Assembly: GCA_023441055.1 (NCBI GenBank)
Contig: JAEZQY010000035.1
Coordinates: 1 to 57,787 of the forward strand
Reading direction: 5' to 3'
Source: Bacillota bacterium
GTDB lineage: Bacteria; Bacillota; Bacilli; Paenibacillales; UBA4045
DNA: 57,787 bases
This document shows, one piece after another, positions 26,372 through 35,889 of this stretch (its first letter is position 1; every line of letters begins with the position of its first letter). The position numbers were made by a program, and so were the translations under genes. Under the pieces are notes generated by a model. The model was not told where the DNA came from and did not search any database. It saw nothing but the letters and a program-made list of their open reading frames with translations.

Positions 26372-29038
26372 GTGCAGAAGCGGGTCTGGTTATATAGTAG
26401 CATTGCTGTATTAATTATTCTGGGACTCCTTGTGTATGGCATTAGCTCCAGGGAAAGCGCGGAGCAGCCTGCAGAATTGCCGAGTCCTGTTGTCCCGGTG
26501 CAAGCGCCAGTCAAAGATCTGGAGATAGCAGCTGAGAATGACTCGGATTTATTCCCGCCGCTGGATGTAACACTAGTTGCCGTGAATGACGGATTCCAGC
26601 TGCAATTCAATCCAGAACAATATCCGCATGTTAACGGCACGGTAACGACGTCAACTCGCATTGTGCATGGGATTGCGCGATATGACAGCGAGGGGTCACG
26701 ACTCGATGCGCTCATCGTTGAGCCGGATCAGCGCCTTGTGAAGGTACTCCCCATGTTCGAAGTGGAGCTCGGGTATCTGAATACGAGCTCGTTGTTTACG
26801 CTGATTGATGATCAGCATGTGATGTACGTGCAGAATAAGCTGGTGGATAATCAATTGAAGCACGACTTGGTCAAAATAAACCTCGAAACGGGTGCTGTTA
26901 CCGTTATTGCGCCGCAGATCTGGGTGGTGGATCTGGATAGCTATGGTCAGCCGGATGACTTCCTCCTGAGCAATCATTATGCGCCCGGGGACGATCCGGG
27001 TACTGGCAAGCTGCTGCTGACCAGCTTCAAGGGGCAGGTATGGAAGATTGATCTTGCAGATGGATCAGTGAAGCATGAGGAGAGACGCCTGTATCCCGCT
27101 TACGGCGATCTGGGCAGCGCACCGCCGCGTGAACTGGTCTTCCCCTCGCCGGATCTGAGCAGCTTCGTCTATCAGGTGGGGGGAGGGATTGCGATTAGCA
27201 ACGACTTTCAGGTGGTTGACCCAGATACAGGGGATACCCATGCAGAGTGGCGCGTGCCCCACCACCTGATGAGCCCGGGCATAGTATGGCTTCCCGATAG
27301 TGAGATGTTCTTCCTGGAGTATGCTGTCAGTGAGCCGGTTATCGGAGGCAGCTTCGATAATGCCTATTATGTATTCGCGCAAGGGATTCACTTCTATCAT
27401 CGTGATGGTACCTTGATGAGCGTATTAAAGCTCCCGAGCTCATCCGCTCAGCGTATGAATGTGTACGGCTGGTCGGACGATGACAAGGTGTGGATCGAGT
27501 TCTATGATCCGCAGGGCTCTAGTGATGCCATCTGGACGAAGGGGGATGTCGCATACAAGCTATATGATCCTCATACGGAGCGGCTCGTTAGTTATGCGGT
27601 AACAGAGGAGCTTGATCGGCTCAGATCCCCTGTAGTGGTCAGAAGCCATACTAGATTCCTCTATGGCTCAACTCCCTTCCTACTTGTAGATATGGACAAT
27701 CAATTGATCTGGGAACCGCCGCTCGGGGTTAATGCAATTTACGAGAATGACCGACTGTATATTCAGATGAAGTCCGAGGAAGCAGGGCATATCTTCTCGT
27801 ATAATGAGCAAGAGCAAGTATGGGAATGGAAGCTCTCGGAAGCTGGCGCATACAGCGGCGAGCATCACTATTATACCGCTCCTCATGCTCATCATGATCG
27901 CTGGCTCAGCTACTTCCGTTATCAAGAGAAGCGTATCGATTATTACGATATGGCACCGGCCATTGCTCGGAATGGGGATGGGCTTCCCGTGTTGAACGGG
28001 GAGTTCGCGAAAGCTCGCATGAACGGAGAATGGTGGCAGGATCAGCAGATTGCTGGGATAGAAGAGCTCGATGCTGGTGCGAAGCGCAGGGAAGGCGTGA
28101 GTCGGTACGGCAAGCTGCAGCTGCAGTCTGAGACCGCCGAGCAGCTGCTGCGGTATGGATCGGCTTATCAATACCATGGTCACTACCAGGTCGTATATAC
28201 GGATAAACAGGGACGTGCGATGACGATACAGACTGGGATAGAGCTGGCGTTGTTCCAGGAGGAGCCGATAGGCTCGATGTCGCGCTATTCGTATGACGGG
28301 TTTGATATTGTGGTGCTGCAACCGAATCATTATCGCTTCAGCAAGAGCTTTGACGGCGGTGTGAAGCGGATACTGGCTTATGCGGTGACGGAGGGCGGCG
28401 AGGCGTTCCCTCTGGACTTCCGCTATGCGTCCGGTTCGAAGCTGCATACCGAGCCGTTCATCACCATTCATGATCATGCAGCTGTCGAGCAGCGCGAGGG
28501 TCGCTTGATCGTTCAATCGATGATCGGGGATGGCCGGTTCGAGCTGAGCTTGGAGCCGAATCTCAATGCACAGACGCTAACTGTTGTGGACCTGCGGGAC
28601 CGGACAGTGGAATATAATCAGCTGCAGCAGATCGTCAGCCGTTATGCGAATCGACTGGAGCAAGCGCTGGGACTCGAGGACATTGCGCTGCCAGAGGGGA
28701 GAATGGAAGAGGAGGAGCTGCGGGCGCTGTTCACGGATGAGGCTTGGCATAATCCCGGCTTCCAGTTCCTCAGGAACAGCTTCGCAGCGCATAAGGCAGC
28801 TGGCAATCCATCCCGAGCGTTCGCATGGGAGCCCATTGGCGCGAAATTCATTGGACCGGACACGATTCAAGTCACTTATACGTTGAATCTATGGTATGCG
28901 ATTGGGCTGGCGGCTCATTTGGATGCCGAGATGAAGCTGGTCGATGGCCGATGGGTATTCCATGAACTAGGCACGCTCGTGACAGAGAAGCTGGATGGCA
29001 TGCCGGAATACAGCGATTTACTTATAGTGGACAAGTGA
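26372..29038 (+). CDS. Unknown membrane-anchored protein with propeller-like repeats
   Basis: 888 residues from GTG 26372. One N-terminal transmembrane anchor (about 5-24), then a Glu/Pro-rich linker and a large extracytoplasmic part. Repeated short motifs such as 'LVKINLETGAVTVI', 'YAEWRV'-like strands and 'YKLYDPHTERLVSYAV' suggest a beta-propeller or similar all-beta fold at residues ~60-450. A second beta-rich region follows, with a C-terminal domain (~750-888, 'VTYTLNLWYAIGLAAHLDAEMKLVDGRWVFHELG') that looks cystatin/NTF2-like. I do not recognise the family. It follows the glycosidase gene by 73 bp, has no terminator between, and may be co-transcribed with it. Confidence 0.6.
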   Translation: MQKRVWLYSSIAVLIILGLLVYGISSRESAEQPAELPSPVVPVQAPVKDLEIAAENDSDLFPPLDVTLVAVNDGFQLQFNPEQYPHVNGTVTTSTRIVHGIARYDSEGSRLDALIVEPDQRLVKVLPMFEVELGYLNTSSLFTLIDDQHVMYVQNKLVDNQLKHDLVKINLETGAVTVIAPQIWVVDLDSYGQPDDFLLSNHYAPGDDPGTGKLLLTSFKGQVWKIDLADGSVKHEERRLYPAYGDLGSAPPRELVFPSPDLSSFVYQVGGGIAISNDFQVVDPDTGDTHAEWRVPHHLMSPGIVWLPDSEMFFLEYAVSEPVIGGSFDNAYYVFAQGIHFYHRDGTLMSVLKLPSSSAQRMNVYGWSDDDKVWIEFYDPQGSSDAIWTKGDVAYKLYDPHTERLVSYAVTEELDRLRSPVVVRSHTRFLYGSTPFLLVDMDNQLIWEPPLGVNAIYENDRLYIQMKSEEAGHIFSYNEQEQVWEWKLSEAGAYSGEHHYYTAPHAHHDRWLSYFRYQEKRIDYYDMAPAIARNGDGLPVLNGEFAKARMNGEWWQDQQIAGIEELDAGAKRREGVSRYGKLQLQSETAEQLLRYGSAYQYHGHYQVVYTDKQGRAMTIQTGIELALFQEEPIGSMSRYSYDGFDIVVLQPNHYRFSKSFDGGVKRILAYAVTEGGEAFPLDFRYASGSKLHTEPFITIHDHAAVEQREGRLIVQSMIGDGRFELSLEPNLNAQTLTVVDLRDRTVEYNQLQQIVSRYANRLEQALGLEDIALPEGRMEEEELRALFTDEAWHNPGFQFLRNSFAAHKAAGNPSRAFAWEPIGAKFIGPDTIQVTYTLNLWYAIGLAAHLDAEMKLVDGRWVFHELGTLVTEKLDGMPEYSDLLIVDK

Positions 29039-29045
29039 ACTAGAC

Positions 29046-29094
29046 AGGCCGCCCTTATCAAAAGTCTTAAGAGGACCTTCGATAAGGGCGGCCT
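29046..29094. terminator. Bidirectional intrinsic terminator
   Basis: Perfect 14-bp stem, arms AGGCCGCCCTTATC and GATAAGGGCGGCCT, with a 21-nt loop. It lies between the unknown membrane protein and the convergent small membrane protein gene. Confidence 0.8.
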
Positions 29095-29131
29095 ATTCTG
29101 CGAGCGATTGACTCGAATTCCCCGATAACAC

Positions 29132-29419
29132 CTACAGGTTAGACATGATCAGACCTACGATTATTACACCGAACACTAGATAGAGGCCTAGGATAATGAC
29201 GGCGATCAACAGAGTCGCCTTGAAGTAGTTCTTGCGATTGGGATTGCCTTCACCGAATGCCCAGACGAACATCATGATAATGTTGATGAGCGGGATCATC
29301 ATGATTAGTAATGTAATGATCCAGTCCTTCATTGTCATTATCGGTGCCATGGGTACTTGCGGTTGCTGATTATACGGGTACTCATAAGGGGATGCGGATG
29401 GATTAGAGGTGTCTTGCAC
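29132..29419 (-). CDS. Small two-helix membrane protein
   Basis: About 95 residues from GTG 29419, which has TAAGGAG 8-9 nt upstream on the minus strand; the ATG at 29467 has no ribosome site and sits inside an inverted repeat. The N-terminal ~30 residues are Pro/Gln/Tyr-rich and presumably cytoplasmic; two hydrophobic helices follow ('WIITLLIMMIPLINIIMMFVW' region and 'ATLLIAVIILGLYLVFGVIIV' region) with a positive loop 'GNPNRKNYFK'. This resembles small Gram-positive membrane proteins of unknown function. No partner is evident nearby. Confidence 0.7.
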   Translation of the reverse strand: MQDTSNPSASPYEYPYNQQPQVPMAPIMTMKDWIITLLIMMIPLINIIMMFVWAFGEGNPNRKNYFKATLLIAVIILGLYLVFGVIIVGLIMSNL

Positions 29420-29455
29420 AGCTTTCAGCTCCTTAACGATAAGATGTATACACTG

Positions 29456-29533
29456 AATCCATTTCATAATAGGGCATGCTGCTGTCGCTAATAGCTTCCA
29501 CCTTTGTGGCTACGCAGCATTATGAAATGGATT
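29456..29533. repeat. 78-bp imperfect inverted repeat
   Basis: Outer arms AATCCATTTCATAAT and ATTATGAAATGGATT are perfect 15-bp complements; after a 7-nt bulge the stem continues GCTGC/GCAGC. The core holds a further weak hairpin. The following DNA has ACGCTAT-TATAAT-ATAGCGT (29543-29562), another short dyad. Possibly a small palindromic intergenic repeat or a structured leader of the small membrane protein mRNA. Confidence 0.55.
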
Positions 29534-29626
29534 ACACTATTAACGCTATTATAATATAGCGTACTTTAATGACCATGCAATTAGTGGGAAAGGCAGAGAA
29601 GGAGTGTTGCGCGTATCGTAAACGAA

Positions 29627-29662
29627 CAGTACCATCTACCCTATAAGAGGCGGATGGTACTG
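29627..29662 (-). terminator. Hairpin terminator of the SLH-propeller gene
   Basis: Arms CAGTACCATC and GATGGTACTG (10-bp perfect stem, 16-nt loop) 37 bp past the stop codon of the 1530-residue protein. The T-tract on the minus strand (TTCGTTT) is weak. Confidence 0.6.
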
Positions 29663-29698
29663 TAATTAGTTGACAGTGCGGTGAGGCAAGAATGGTGC

Positions 29699-32600
29699 TT
29701 ATTCCGCTGTCTCTTGCTCTAAGGTGTCCAGATAGTCCATCATTCTGTTCACGAGTACAACCAGCTCTGCCCTCGTAACAGCTCGCTTAGGGTCGAATCG
29801 CTTACTGCCATCTTCAGCGTTATCGATGATTCCAGCTGTTACAGCTGCTGCGATGGATGGGCGCGCCCATGCCGGGATATCCGACGCATCATCGAATGTA
29901 AGCTCTGCAACGGGTTGGAGCGGCAGCTTGAGGCTGCGAACCAGCATGACGACAATCTCGACTTGATTCATCTGCCTGTTAGGGCGGAAGGTGTTATCCT
30001 CATACCCGCTTATTAAGGATTGCTCCGCTAGGACGGCCACGTATGGCCTTGCCCAGACGGGCACGGTATTGCTGTCAGCGAATGAGGCTGTCTGGCTCTT
30101 GGCTTCGAGCTTCAACGCGCGACTTAGCATGACTGCGAATTCTGCGCGGGTTACCTTATTCTCAGGACGGAATGTGCCATCCGTATAGCCGCTAATATAA
30201 CCGCGAGCGATTGCTGTAGCAATCTGCTGATAAGCAGTGTGCTGCGCAATATCCTTCAAATCCACCACAGGTGCTACAGGAGGTTCTGGCTGATCCTTGT
30301 CTGCTGGAGCGTCAGGCTTCTCAGGATCAGCAGTCGGTTCTGTACCTGGGTCCGTACCTGGCTCCGTACCTGGCTCCGTACCTGGCTCCGTACCTGGATC
30401 TGAACCTGGATCTGAACCTGGCTCCGTACCTGGATCTGGTGTGCCTGTATCTTGTCCAATCACCTGCAGCCCAATCGACTCCGATACTACCGTTACGCCA
30501 TCCATTGTAACTGTAGCGCTGATCATGGTATGGCCTGCGTTCTTAGCTGTAATGACACCGAGGCTGTCCACCTCAGCGACAGCAGGATCGCTGCTGACAT
30601 AACTCTTCACTGCGCCATCCAGGTCGCGAGTCGTGCGCCCTAATTCGAGCAGGCCGGTAAGCGCCACAGCAGTCTGGTCGCCTACATGAATTTGCGCGCT
30701 CTCCAACGTCGCCTCTACACCTGTTAGCTTCACTAACAACTCAGGAATGGAATACTTATACAAATTAGGTGTCTCGGGATCCGTGAACATGTAGAAGCTT
30801 CCGAAGTCATCTTGGGTAAGTTTACGCACGCCTGATGCTAACACGGTTACTTCCTTGGTCACCGCATCAACCTTGAAGAACTTGCCCGCAACGGTTGCAT
30901 ACACATTACCATCTGTACCATTCTCCATAGAGCCGTCAATCCAGCGGCCGACTGATTCAGGGAAAGCATTCTCCATATGGATCACTTCACGGGTCGCTCT
31001 ATCGAAGATGAACAACGCGCCATTCGCAAGTCCCCATACATGTCCGTCCGGTCCGATGTGGATCGCAGTAATCGCTTGCTTGCCGGCTACGGGAACAACC
31101 TCGAACACCTTCTCCTTGTTCTCTACATCCCAGATGAACAGCTTCGCCTCAGTAGCTGTAGGTGTAATGCCTTGCCCGCCATGAATCGACGTGCCGCCAT
31201 ACAATAATCCATCCTTATAAGCTAACGAGAGGATACTCTGATCCGGAATCAAATTCGCATACACGTCAGGCTCTCCGCCAGCATCGATGTCATAGACCGT
31301 CAATGCGCCTCCTAACATGCCATTCTTAGGAACGGTGCCGATGAACAGCTTGTTCAGCTCCTCCGAGCCCGCCATGCCGAACGGTCGGTCTTGATTGATA
31401 TCGCCTAGTGTGAATAATCGTCTTGGATTGAGCAGATCAACGTTGGTGCGATTCCAAGGCTTGGATAAGTCATACTCGGATATCGTAGCGCCGGGATACA
31501 GACCCAGATACAGCTTATTATGAATGGTTGTCATGCCCTCGCCTTGCCCGATTCCCTCGTAATACATGCTCGCGCCGGTCGAAGGGGTGTACACGCCGAG
31601 GTTGCCTTGCAGATAACCGGCTGTATAGATCTTGCCATCTGGCCCCTTCGTAATTTCATGAATGTTGACGGGCTCCGCCGGGACCTGAACATCCTTGAGC
31701 TTCACCGCGCCAGTCTCTAGGTTATACTTGAACATCTTGCCGTTATTGCCCGATAGTCCAACTAAGCTGTAGCCTGGGAATCCGGGTTCATTCAATTCTA
31801 CGAATTCATAAGCGATCGCCGCACCCTCAATAGAAGCGCCAGTCGTGCGATAGCTGTTGGTATCCAGATCGTATTCGAACAATTCACCACCCGTAGCGGC
31901 AAAATAGAGCTTATTCGCGATCGGCGACACAGGCGATACACCACGAGAGAAGTTGATGAACGTAGTGGATGTCTGACCGGTATCACTATTGGTGACTTCA
32001 ACTAAATTACCGCTCTCGATGTCGATCACGAACGTCTCATTCGCATTGTTGGCTTCCTTGCGAGCGAACAGTCGACCATCGGCAATGTTCAGATCATAGA
32101 CAGATACGATATCCTCGAAGCCTGATGGAAGCAGATCGCGCTTGGCGCCTGTTGCCAGATCATATTCCAGCAGGCGCGGCACGTTGCCGACACCGGCATA
32201 GATCTTATGCGATTCTTCGTCATAGACCGTTACGCGAGTCCATCGCTCGCCGCTCGTCTTGGTGGACATCGTCCCGTAATCGGTGAATGCATTCGTAGCC
32301 GGGTCATAGGCATACAGATTGGCAGTCGGGTAGGTGCTGCCATACATGATCCCGTCCTTGCCTGCCGCCATCGGGTAGAGAACAGCATCCTTGGTCGCGA
32401 AAGGGTGACCTAAGTTGACTAATTCATCTGTTGACGGGATGTAGCGGAATAGCAAGCCCAAGTTATAAGCACCCAGATAGACTGATCCATCGCTGGCTGT
32501 TGTAACCGACCATGCGCCAGAGGTTTCAGGCATGGGCAGACTCTTCACGACTTGTTCCGTTTCGAGATCGATAATTGTGAAGATCGATGGCGCGCCAGCC

Positions 32601-34291
32601 ACTACCGTGTAGATGACTTGGCGATTGTTACTGTCTAGCCCAATGGCGCCGCGCATTAGAGTAGCCTTACGGATTTGCGGGCCTAGGTCTTCTCCGACAT
32701 GTGTAATGGCGTTCTCTGGCAAGGGAACTTCTGGCACGGCATGATCACCTCGGAGCAGCTTGATATCATCTACGAAGTAGGAATAGTTCTTCGATGGACT
32801 TCCTGCGAACAGTATCGCCGCGTACACTGCGCCTTCTGGAGCGATAGCAGGGATGTAGTGATCAAACCAGACATCATTCGGCGTTGAAGTGATCGTCCAT
32901 GCTTGCTTGCTCATATAGGAACCATTGGCATCGAAGAAGCGGATGTACATATCGGCGGATCCATTCTCGATCCATGTGCGGGCCGCAACTGTATAGGCCG
33001 CGCCTGCCTCGATGGGCACTAAGTCACTGATAACATTCATGAAAGCGCCTGGTGTACTTGTTATATGCAGACTGCTCTCGCCGCTATTCTTGCGTGCTGT
33101 GGAGATCGCGAAGGAGTCTGCATCTACAGGCTTGGTCTTGCTCCAGCCCGGAATAACACCGCCAACGGCGGGCTGTTCCATATCTCCGTTACGGATCTGC
33201 TGGGTCACGCTTACATCATCCAGATAGAAGGTTAAGTTGTACCTAGCACCCGTGATCACAGTAACCTTAAGCTTTACTCCACCAGGCTGTACGGTGAAGG
33301 CTTGCTCCTTGTATTGCCACTTCTCCGGATCGGTTGTGACATTCATATAGACGTGAAAGTCGCTGCCGGTTTCACTCTTAACGATCTTATTGTCTGCATC
33401 ATACACGTAGACGTAGAATCCTTGCAGGGTTCCAGTCTCCAGATATACGCGTGATGACAACAGATAGGTCGCATTCTCCTGAACATCGATTAACGCTGAT
33501 TCAATATTGATGGCAGGATCTTGATCTTTAATCAGATTCGCCTTGAGACTCTTCTCGCCAATGAAGCTCTGCTCAGCGCTGACAGATAATTGTCCGGACT
33601 TGATTGTCCAGCCCGGAATCTGACCCTCTGCAACCTCGTCTTCGAAGCTGGAATTGACGATGTGAGATACGGTAGGCTCAGGTTCAGGCTCAGGCGTCTG
33701 ACTAGTGACGCTTACATCATCCCAATAGGTTATGCCCTTCTGAGACTTTGAAGTAACGAGCACGATCGAAGCGTAAGCAGCCGTCTCAGGAGCTATCTTC
33801 GATACAGTGGCAGTCTCCCATACGTTGTTCGGCGACTGTTGGAAATTATCATTATGTGTAATGGTTGGAGAGATAATGACATTGCCCTCCGTATAATAGC
33901 GTAGCTGCAGCTGTACACGCGCGCCAGTGCCGATATATACGGCGGATGTGACGGTATATGCAGTTCCAGGCACAACTGCGAATTTCTCGCTATCAACCCC
34001 GAATAATGAAGTTGTGTCATTATCGTTGATCCTCAGACTGGAATCGCCAGTCTTCACTTCATCGGTCTGCACGGAGATATCTCCGACCTTACCTTGGCCG
34101 AACAACTGCGTCCAGCCTGGTATAACTCCATCAATAACGGCATCTTCGAAGCCGCCATTGGTAATAGGCACAACGGTTGCTTGAGGTGCCTCGGCTAGTG
34201 CTCGTCCCGCCGGCATAGCCGGGAACGTAAGCGCTATCAGCATGCAGCATAGTAATACTAGCAGGGTTTTCTTCTGAATGTGTGCGAACAA
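29699..34291 (-). CDS. SLH surface protein: three carbohydrate-binding modules, beta-propeller, Big2, SLH triplet
   Basis: 1530 residues from TTG 34291 (G-rich ribosome site ~8 nt upstream; no in-frame ATG). Signal peptide about 1-34. Three carbohydrate-binding-like modules of ~155 residues (about 40-195, 210-365, 368-515) each begin 'NGGFED..GVIPGW' or similar and end 'DDVSVT'. A beta-propeller occupies ~540-1190, with blade motifs like 'DGSVYLGAYNLGLLFRY' and 'DGLLYGGTSIHGG'. Then a Big2-like domain (~1205-1290, 'KNAGHTMISATV'), a PGTE/PGSD linker (1283-1319) and three SLH repeats (from about 1345; 'GYISGYTDGTFRPENKVTRAEFA'). It is anchored to the cell wall and probably binds or processes a glycan. 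Paralogue of the proteins at 42690-44555 (propeller only) and 50268-55232. Confidence 0.88.
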   Translation of the reverse strand: MFAHIQKKTLLVLLCCMLIALTFPAMPAGRALAEAPQATVVPITNGGFEDAVIDGVIPGWTQLFGQGKVGDISVQTDEVKTGDSSLRINDNDTTSLFGVDSEKFAVVPGTAYTVTSAVYIGTGARVQLQLRYYTEGNVIISPTITHNDNFQQSPNNVWETATVSKIAPETAAYASIVLVTSKSQKGITYWDDVSVTSQTPEPEPEPTVSHIVNSSFEDEVAEGQIPGWTIKSGQLSVSAEQSFIGEKSLKANLIKDQDPAINIESALIDVQENATYLLSSRVYLETGTLQGFYVYVYDADNKIVKSETGSDFHVYMNVTTDPEKWQYKEQAFTVQPGGVKLKVTVITGARYNLTFYLDDVSVTQQIRNGDMEQPAVGGVIPGWSKTKPVDADSFAISTARKNSGESSLHITSTPGAFMNVISDLVPIEAGAAYTVAARTWIENGSADMYIRFFDANGSYMSKQAWTITSTPNDVWFDHYIPAIAPEGAVYAAILFAGSPSKNYSYFVDDIKLLRGDHAVPEVPLPENAITHVGEDLGPQIRKATLMRGAIGLDSNNRQVIYTVVAGAPSIFTIIDLETEQVVKSLPMPETSGAWSVTTASDGSVYLGAYNLGLLFRYIPSTDELVNLGHPFATKDAVLYPMAAGKDGIMYGSTYPTANLYAYDPATNAFTDYGTMSTKTSGERWTRVTVYDEESHKIYAGVGNVPRLLEYDLATGAKRDLLPSGFEDIVSVYDLNIADGRLFARKEANNANETFVIDIESGNLVEVTNSDTGQTSTTFINFSRGVSPVSPIANKLYFAATGGELFEYDLDTNSYRTTGASIEGAAIAYEFVELNEPGFPGYSLVGLSGNNGKMFKYNLETGAVKLKDVQVPAEPVNIHEITKGPDGKIYTAGYLQGNLGVYTPSTGASMYYEGIGQGEGMTTIHNKLYLGLYPGATISEYDLSKPWNRTNVDLLNPRRLFTLGDINQDRPFGMAGSEELNKLFIGTVPKNGMLGGALTVYDIDAGGEPDVYANLIPDQSILSLAYKDGLLYGGTSIHGGQGITPTATEAKLFIWDVENKEKVFEVVPVAGKQAITAIHIGPDGHVWGLANGALFIFDRATREVIHMENAFPESVGRWIDGSMENGTDGNVYATVAGKFFKVDAVTKEVTVLASGVRKLTQDDFGSFYMFTDPETPNLYKYSIPELLVKLTGVEATLESAQIHVGDQTAVALTGLLELGRTTRDLDGAVKSYVSSDPAVAEVDSLGVITAKNAGHTMISATVTMDGVTVVSESIGLQVIGQDTGTPDPGTEPGSDPGSDPGTEPGTEPGTEPGTDPGTEPTADPEKPDAPADKDQPEPPVAPVVDLKDIAQHTAYQQIATAIARGYISGYTDGTFRPENKVTRAEFAVMLSRALKLEAKSQTASFADSNTVPVWARPYVAVLAEQSLISGYEDNTFRPNRQMNQVEIVVMLVRSLKLPLQPVAELTFDDASDIPAWARPSIAAAVTAGIIDNAEDGSKRFDPKRAVTRAELVVLVNRMMDYLDTLEQETAE
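30336..30443 (-). repeat. 12-bp tandem repeat encoding PGTE/PGSD linker
   Basis: Nine contiguous 12-bp units of GGCTCCGTACCT type on the plus strand (variants GGATCTGAACCT, GGGTCCGTACCT) encode four-residue units PGTE/PGSD/PGTD. An acidic Pro-rich spacer between Big2 and SLH domains; likely length-variable by slippage in steps of four residues. Confidence 0.9.
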
Positions 34292-34336
34292 TGATCATAC
34301 CCCCCATTAATGTCACGCATCAGATATTCACAAATG

Positions 34337-34384
34337 TGTATACGTGTATATTACATGTATACATACAATTATCCATATCGTCAA
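34337..34384 (-). promoter_or_regulatory. Promoter with 27-bp palindromic operator, SLH-propeller gene
   Basis: Minus strand: TTGACG (34379-34384), 17-bp spacer, TATACA (34356-34361). The -10 lies within a palindrome at 34337-34363 whose arms TGTATACATGTA and TACACGTATACA differ at one position, around a 3-bp centre. The same arrangement precedes the glutamate dehydrogenase gene. Overlap with the -10 suggests a repressor site. The TGTATAC core resembles GntR-type operators (inference). Confidence 0.75.
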
Positions 34385-34481
34385 GAACTAATTTATATGG
34401 GTGTATAGGTCAAAGGAGCCATTGTTTTATAGGACAATGGCTCTCCAAAATTTATTGTGCTTATGATTGGCTTTGCGTAGT

Positions 34482-35861
34482 TTAGAACAGCTTACCCTGT
34501 GTATATAGCTTGGTGGACAGTCGCTCGACAGCATGATTGTAGCAAATTTGTCTGAGCGACTTGCCGGTGCCCAAGCAGGCGGGATAGAGCGCGTCCATCG
34601 TCCGCTGCATCTTCTTGAACAATTGCTCGAACACTTCAGCTTCTGTGTAATATTGTGTCTCGCGGCCCTGCAGCCACTCGAAGTAGGAGACGATTACCCC
34701 GCCTGCGTTAGCTAGTATATCCGGGAGAATCAGGATCCCCTTCGCGGACAGAATAGCATCGGCTTCGCCCGTTATGGGCGCATTCGCCCCCTCGACCAGG
34801 ATGTGAGCCTGGATACGGTTGGCGTTCGCCTGGTGAATCTGATCCTCCAGGGCAGCCAATGCCAGCACATCCACATCCAGATAGAGAATGTCTTCCCGAT
34901 CCATAATCTCTGCCTGCAGGCCTGCCTCCTCAATCTGCAGGGGATCCATAGGGAGGTCGCCCAGGTTGGCGGCGGTATAGCGCGCGAGCGCCGGTATATC
35001 AAGTCCGTCCGCGTTATACAATGTGACGTTGCGGTCGCTGACTGCGACTATCGTGTTGTTCAGATGATCACAGCGATACGCCTCCGACGCCAGCACAGCT
35101 CCTACATTGCCGAAGCCCTGCACGGCCATGGTGATCGGTTGCCGCCGCAAGCGCAGCGCAGCCTTCGCATAGGAGCACTCGGAATCGGCTAATCGCTGTT
35201 CATTCGCATTCAGATAATCATGGAGCAAGTAACGCAGTGTAAAATAAACGCCCTTGCCGGTTGCTTCCTTTCGGCCGAGGGATCCGCCATTCAGCACGCT
35301 CTTGCCTGTGAAGCTGCCGAGGTATGGCTTGCCGTAATGGATGCTCTTGTACTCGGCCATCATCCAGTCCATCTCTCTAGCGCTCGTGCCTACGTCCGGA
35401 GCCGGTATATCCTTGTCCGGTCCGAGAATGTCGGTGAAGTATTGCACATACTTCGCGCAGATGAGATTTAATTCGCGCGTGGAATAGTCGCGCGGATTGA
35501 TCGCGACGCCGCCTTTGCCGCCGCCGAACGGGACATCATGCAAGGCGTTCTTCAATGTCATAAGCGCGGAAAGGTTAACGACTTCTTCCTCGTTGACGGA
35601 CTCGTGGAAGCGTATGCCGCCCTTATAAGGTCCCAGTGTGTCATTGTGCTGCATCCGGAAGGCTGGGATTCGAACGACCGTGCCGTTATCCCTGGCAATT
35701 CTGAGATAGGACTTGTGAATGTGGTTCGGTGTCGATAAGATTGCGATCAGCGAATGAAAGGCTTTCATCCTGGCTTCGTCTTGAAGCTCAGGGAGGAAGG
35801 AGGGTTCTTCCATGAGGAGCTGCAGGGAGCGCGCAATAATGTGTGTTGTTTGCTTGGCCAT
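34482..35861 (-). CDS. Glu/Leu/Phe/Val dehydrogenase, probably glutamate dehydrogenase
   Basis: 459 residues from ATG 35861, chosen for GAGGTGAT 9 nt upstream; the longer frame to 35936 would run through the promoter. Catalytic signatures: 'PYKGGIRFHESV' and 'GGGKGGVAINP' (active-site Lys), 'PAPDVGTSAREMDWMMAEY', and the nucleotide-binding 'VQGFGNVGAVLA'. Catalyses reversible oxidative deamination of glutamate to 2-oxoglutarate, linking carbon and nitrogen metabolism. An extra ~20-residue stretch ('ECSYAKAALRLRRQP') precedes the dinucleotide fold. An unusual neighbour for a surface glycan protein, but the two share a promoter/operator design. NAD versus NADP preference cannot be told by eye. 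Confidence 0.93.
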   Translation of the reverse strand: MAKQTTHIIARSLQLLMEEPSFLPELQDEARMKAFHSLIAILSTPNHIHKSYLRIARDNGTVVRIPAFRMQHNDTLGPYKGGIRFHESVNEEEVVNLSALMTLKNALHDVPFGGGKGGVAINPRDYSTRELNLICAKYVQYFTDILGPDKDIPAPDVGTSAREMDWMMAEYKSIHYGKPYLGSFTGKSVLNGGSLGRKEATGKGVYFTLRYLLHDYLNANEQRLADSECSYAKAALRLRRQPITMAVQGFGNVGAVLASEAYRCDHLNNTIVAVSDRNVTLYNADGLDIPALARYTAANLGDLPMDPLQIEEAGLQAEIMDREDILYLDVDVLALAALEDQIHQANANRIQAHILVEGANAPITGEADAILSAKGILILPDILANAGGVIVSYFEWLQGRETQYYTEAEVFEQLFKKMQRTMDALYPACLGTGKSLRQICYNHAVERLSTKLYTQGKLF

Positions 35862-35889
35862 AATCGGGATCACCTCATAATTATTCATT

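Noticed and set aside
27680..28516. 278-codon minus-strand frame opposite the 888-residue protein gene
   Set aside because: Antisense shadow; the plus-strand frame is far longer and begins with a normal membrane anchor.
30271..30602. Overlapping frames on both strands over the 12-bp repeats
   Set aside because: Low-complexity translation of the tandem repeat that encodes the PGTE linker; not separate genes and not a CRISPR array (units contiguous, no spacers).
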